NCBI GenBank assembly: GCA_016165875.1
Contig: JABBOT010000003.1
Span: 31,353,663 to 31,417,662, forward strand
From: Acanthopleura granulata
Taxonomy: Eukaryota; Mollusca; Polyplacophora; Chitonida; Chitonidae
DNA: 64,000 nt
Direction: 5' to 3'
In this document: piece after piece, positions 59,964 to 64,000 of the stretch
Numbering within the stretch: the first letter of the stretch is position 1
How the letters are laid out: every line of letters begins with the position of its first letter
The notes under the pieces: generated by a model
What the model was told of the DNA's origin: nothing
What the model saw: only the letters and a program-made list of their open reading frames with translations
Database searches by the model: none
Translations under genes and position numbers: made by a program

Positions 59964-60050
59964 TACCGTAAATGACCTTAAATTTTGTCCATGATCAAGT
60001 TGCTCTTTTTTCTGATTATGAGGGTTCTATTGATTTTGGAAAGGTGTTAT
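59964..60050 (+). repeat. Dispersed unclassified repeat, copy B
   Basis: It matches 15565-15652 in the same orientation, from TACCGTAAATGACCTTAAAT through GGTTCTATTGATTTTGGAAA. It is present in the probable 3' UTR. Confidence 0.5.
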
Positions 60051-61827
60051 AAAAGTTTGTTAGGTAGGTGGGATGATAATATACTGGAAAGGTTCAGTAC
60101 CAAAAGCAGTATTTTATGATATTAATTTGCAAAAGTTTGGGTCATTAAGGATAAATCCTCTTTAGGAATTCTGTTATGAGTTCGCTTCTTTTAGTGTACC
60201 CATAATATGTACCTGTTTAAGAAATTAAATTTAGATTAGTGCAGAATATAATTAAGCATAAAACATGTTTGCTAAGTGACGTTAGAAGAAAAATGTTACA
60301 AAACAGAAAAAGTATCAAAATTTGTGAAAGAAATGAAATAAGAGAAAAAATAGTAAAATGAGAAGTAGCTGTTTGGGATACATTGCACTCTGTGCACGTT
60401 TGCATTTTCCAAGGGTATATTTATAGTGCTAAAAGTGTAAATAGTTCAATTTTCTGTGGCATTTCATGGCCAGCGAATGTGGAGCGTAGTGTATTTTGTT
60501 GTAAGCCGCTCTTGAAGCTAATGTACATTTGACGAGAATTTACCCTAACTTCAGTACCTTATCTGCAGGTATGAATGCAGTTGTGTGGTTTTCTAGAAAT
60601 AGGTCTACATATAGGTGCAGCTAGCCTGTAGAAATCAGGGGATGATTTGAATTAGACCCGCTGCGAAGCAACGTGAACAGTAGACATGGTGGATTCTAGG
60701 GCTTCACAACAATTCTTCCGAGGATTTTGCCGTCTATTTGTGGCTGTAATTACGTGTTGTTGACGTTTTCGAAATTAGATTCTTTTGCAGTTCGAAATGA
60801 TGGACTGGACATGTATATAACATTCTTGAGGTACAACTTGTTAGGGAAAATTTACCATTTTTTTTTTCATCTATCGGCACATTTCTTTCCCAGTGCTTTT
60901 GAACCCAACTCGATCACCTAGTGTGCTGCTTGGAATGCATGGAATCGTGATCTCCGTTACGCAAATCACTATCCATTTTGTGATGTTTTCTTACTGTTAT
61001 CACTTTACAAACCAGTGGTGCCTCCGAACTGGATTTCTTCACCTATTTTTTTCTTCTTCATGTTTCACTTGAAGCCTTGCCCTGTCTGTCATAGTCCTGT
61101 GATGTGGCTTTATGGAATCACAGTTTATAACTGACCAACTACATGTACGGTACATATATTGCTTTATCACACCTAATAGACTAATAGGTCTTGAAAGATT
61201 CATAGCTGTGGTAAATTTTATAGATAGAGGAATAACATCTTGTTTTCGGCCCAAGATCTATCCCATGAGAAAAGAAAGATATCTTCTGTAGTCTTATTGC
61301 GGTGTACATACAGAACATTCATATGCATGATAATTATTTTGCCTGTGTCACGTTTTGCATTGTGAAAATATTTGGGAAGAGTACTTATTTAGGATATTTG
61401 CCGGAGAAAAAGAGAAAGGTCCAAAATCGATCAAAGGTGAATTGTTTTCGACTATCTGACCCATTCCATTGAAGACATTTCAGAAGAGCGTACACACCGA
61501 AAGTCTGCTAATGCCATTCCTACAACATCCATCCCAAGCGTGTTTGTGTTGTGTGAAGATGGGTGTGTTCTCCCAGTTCTGTTTATGGGCAATAGATTTG
61601 CGATTCAAGTCCGTTTCAAAGAATTCTATAGGAATTTTATATCATTAACCATCCATTGCCTGTGAACACCTACGAAGCACAAAGAAGAAATCACATCATG
61701 ATTATCATCGGTAATGATGTACTCTCATTATATTCTCTTATCTGATTTGGTAGATACTGAATTACATTGCATTTTTTGGTTAAAAATGTGAAGAAAAATA
61801 ATTACACCCTAGCTCTCACCACGGAAC

Positions 61828-61833
61828 AATAAA
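61828..61833 (+). terminator. Likely distal polyadenylation signal
   Basis: AATAAA followed by AAATATTTGTGAAGTGTTTG and a T-rich run fits an animal cleavage site near 61850. SINE copies resume only beyond this point. Confidence 0.45.
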
Positions 61834-61850
61834 AAATATTTGTGAAGTGT

Positions 61851-62413
61851 TTGTCTGTCATTTTTTTCGCGTTAAGCAATAACCTGGAAATTTATGGTGT
61901 GAAACATGAAAAAGATCTTTATGCAAATTAGACAGCAGCTTTACTGTCAGGAGGGTGTAGTATTTCAAGTGGTTGTTTGTTGTTATACTTGATAGGTCAG
62001 TAGTCCTTATCCATAATTCTGAGCATTTCTTGAACGAAAAGTTCACTTATTTTACTATATAAGAAGCTTTTCCGTGGATAGATTGCAGTGTAACAATTTT
62101 GCCATAACATGTTCTGTGTTAGAACTGCGGCTTACAGAATAGAGGATATTTCAGATGCACATTTCGCCCCATTAACGATTTATGTCCTGGTTTTGTCCTA
62201 CAACGTTAATGTTTATTTTGTAAAAATGTTTGTTGTAAATAAACAATTAAGAATACTGATCCATGCGTCTAGAGTTAATGGTCGAATAATTTGGGAGGTA
62301 TGTGAACATGCGAACGATACTGAGGAATTAACGCTTCGGGCAGAGTTAATGCACCCATTTTGCATTGTGTTGATTGGAAAAAAGAAGTGCTGTAGGCTGT
62401 TGGCAAATCCTAC
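61851..62413. other. Downstream flank without a recognised gene
   Basis: Short open frames only. Nothing with a recognisable domain or codon pattern is present. Confidence 0.5.
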
Positions 62414-62529
62414 TTGGAAAGGTCCGCCAGCAACCGTGGGTTTCCCCTTTGCGTGGTCCGGTTCTTCCTGCTACTACGCTGTTCACCATCGTGTAACTGA
62501 AATATTCTTGGACAAGGCGTAAAATGTTG
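62414..62529 (+). mobile_element. tRNA-derived SINE, decayed 3' fragment
   Basis: GGAAAGGTCCGCCAGCAACC, GTGGGTTTCCCC, TAACTGAAATATTCTTGGAC and AAGGCGTAAAAT mark the SINE 3' half. The tail has been lost. Confidence 0.75.
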
Positions 62530-62823
62530 ATCATCAGATAATTATATTCAAAACCTTATTCAGAAAGATTTCACTTGTATCATTATTTATAGGTGATATA
62601 AAGCTCTAGATGATGGGAACCATCATAGGCACAAGGCAATATTCTTGACGTAACATCTTACACAACCTCGTGTGCCGGATATCTTGAAATATGATATTTT
62701 TGTGGCCTTTTGTCTCGCAATATGTATAATTATTTGATCGCATGGATTGCCCAAGTTATGTTGCATCACTTCATATGTCACAGATACTAGTAATTAATGC
62801 TTGCACAAGAAATTATTTGCATC

Positions 62824-63044
62824 GCAGCACAATGACCCGTGAGCAACGATACCAATACGGTCGCTGTTAGTTCAAGTCCAGCTCATATTGGCTACTCTCC
62901 GGCCGTACGTGGGAAGGTCTGCCAGCAACCTGCGGGTGGTCGTGGGTTTCATTCAGTTTCCCCCTACCATAATGCTGGCCGCCGTCGTATAATTGAAATA
63001 TTCTTGACTACGCCGTAAAACTCTAATCAAAATAAATAAATAAA
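62824..63044 (+). mobile_element. tRNA-derived SINE, 5'-truncated
   Basis: It runs from GCAGCACAATGACCCGTGAG through the B-box GTTCAAGTCC and the body (CCGGCCGTACGTGGGAAGG) to AAAATAAATAAATAAAC. The A-box half of the head is missing. Confidence 0.87.
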
Positions 63045-64000
63045 CTGCCCAGTTAAAAGCACAAGGTTTGTTTTAAATAAACAAATGAGCAAGCATACTG
63101 ATTAAGTGAAAAGGATTTCTGTGTCCTGCATATGCCGGTTCGAAGAATGCAACTAACACAACCCTCTTTAATGATGGTGCGGCAACAGAGATGGTTGGTT
63201 GGTTTCAATAGGGTGATCAAAATTATCACGCTTCTCCAGGTATATCTGACCAAAACCATCACGCTTCTGCATGCAGAAACTGCCCACCACCACCACCACC
63301 ATTTATTAGGTCACATACGTACCTGACAATTCACCTGAAGCCGCAACACCATCCATTCAAAGATCCAACCGAATGTGCCAACGAGGGCCAACGCGAACTG
63401 ATAATCATGTCTGTAAACACTGTAGAGACCTAGGTACATAAGGACACGGTACCCGACATGTCTGACGTGAAATTATCGCTTTCTTCAAGTGTGGGACAAT
63501 ATAAGTGAATGGAAAAACGCATCTAACGTTGTTTTAATAAACTCACACATTTTAAAGGTGCATTCGTCATTAAACGACCCCGAATGCCGCATGTACTGAT
63601 TAAAAGAATAATCCGTCGGAAATGATAAAAGTTACATTTCTCTTTACTACAAGCCATCATCACAGGTTCTCTTGTTTGTTCGTCACAAAGACTTAATTCA
63701 GGTAACTCGACATCTCACATGGCCGGACAGTTAATATTATCTCTGATTCACTTATTTACAGGTGTATTATACATACAAAGACACACCAGTAGTACTAATA
63801 CCACGTGAAACGGACCAGAAAATAAATAAAGCCTACACTGGTGTATCCCCATATAAAGGCATATAGGCCATGTACAGAGTGACCGAGCTATCTAGGTCAT
63901 TGACACGCAACTCCTTATATAGAATGACAAGCTCGCGCTCTGCACTCCAACAACACAGGCTGGCGTATTGATCTGTGAAGACGGGCTAGAAACATGCCCG
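63045..64000. other. Downstream flank without a recognised gene
   Basis: It contains a (CAC)n run at about 63284-63300 and a direct repeat of ATCACGCTTCT (near 63226 and 63258). No gene is supported up to the window edge. Confidence 0.45.

Larger units (their letters stand above)
56926..61850 (+). other. Probable 3' UTR of the MICAL gene
   Basis: From the stop to a polyadenylation signal at 61828-61833 the sequence lacks SINEs and has no convincing gene. This contrasts with the SINE-rich introns and flank. Candidate signals are AATAAA at 58967-58972 and 61828-61833. The second is followed by TGTGAAGTGTTTGTCTGTC, a GT/T-rich element. The segment carries a repeat array (57349-57619) and four Pumilio-type words. 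The extent is inference. Confidence 0.5.

Overview
The window is animal (metazoan) nuclear DNA: AT-rich, intron-rich, with GT-AG introns, and littered with one family of tRNA-derived SINE whose 3' end is an (AAATA)n tail. That SINE style, together with the very frequent TACATGTA/ACATGTAC words, suggests a lophotrochozoan such as a mollusc or brachiopod. This placement is inference; the species is not read from the sequence.

One protein-coding gene dominates. It is a plus-strand MICAL (F-actin methionine monooxygenase) gene. I could join 26 coding exons from 28915 to 56925 with every splice phase matching, giving a 6615-nt reading frame and a predicted protein of 2204 residues. The order is FAD monooxygenase (about 1-490), CH domain (about 519-635), LIM domain (787-843), a long disordered acidic/basic region made mostly by one 2.9-kb exon (1011-1971), and a C-terminal bMERB Rab-binding coiled coil (about 1985-2170). 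Motifs between LIM and bMERB match vertebrate MICAL3 rather than MICAL1 or MICAL2. A probable non-coding first exon and promoter lie near 4850-4964 beside a strong CTCF-like word, so the transcript would span about 57 kb with a 24-kb first intron. The 3' UTR probably runs to about 61850, where an AATAAA signal is followed by GT/T-rich DNA.

Region by region: 1-800 holds a decayed Penelope-like retroelement on the minus strand. 800-4840 is intergenic with a GC-cored inverted-repeat element at 2978-3125. 4850-4964 is the promoter and first exon candidate. 4965-28907 is the first intron, with SINEs, a large foldback element (10118-10696), perfect palindromes and a 30-bp minisatellite (19661-19840). 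28908-56925 holds the coding exons, with many intronic SINEs lying within 150 bp of exons, two inverted SINE pairs and two related hairpin elements. 56926-61850 is the likely 3' UTR, with a degenerate repeat array and four Pumilio-type words. 61851-64000 is flanking DNA with two SINE copies. I found no other gene, no functional tRNA or rRNA gene and no CRISPR array.
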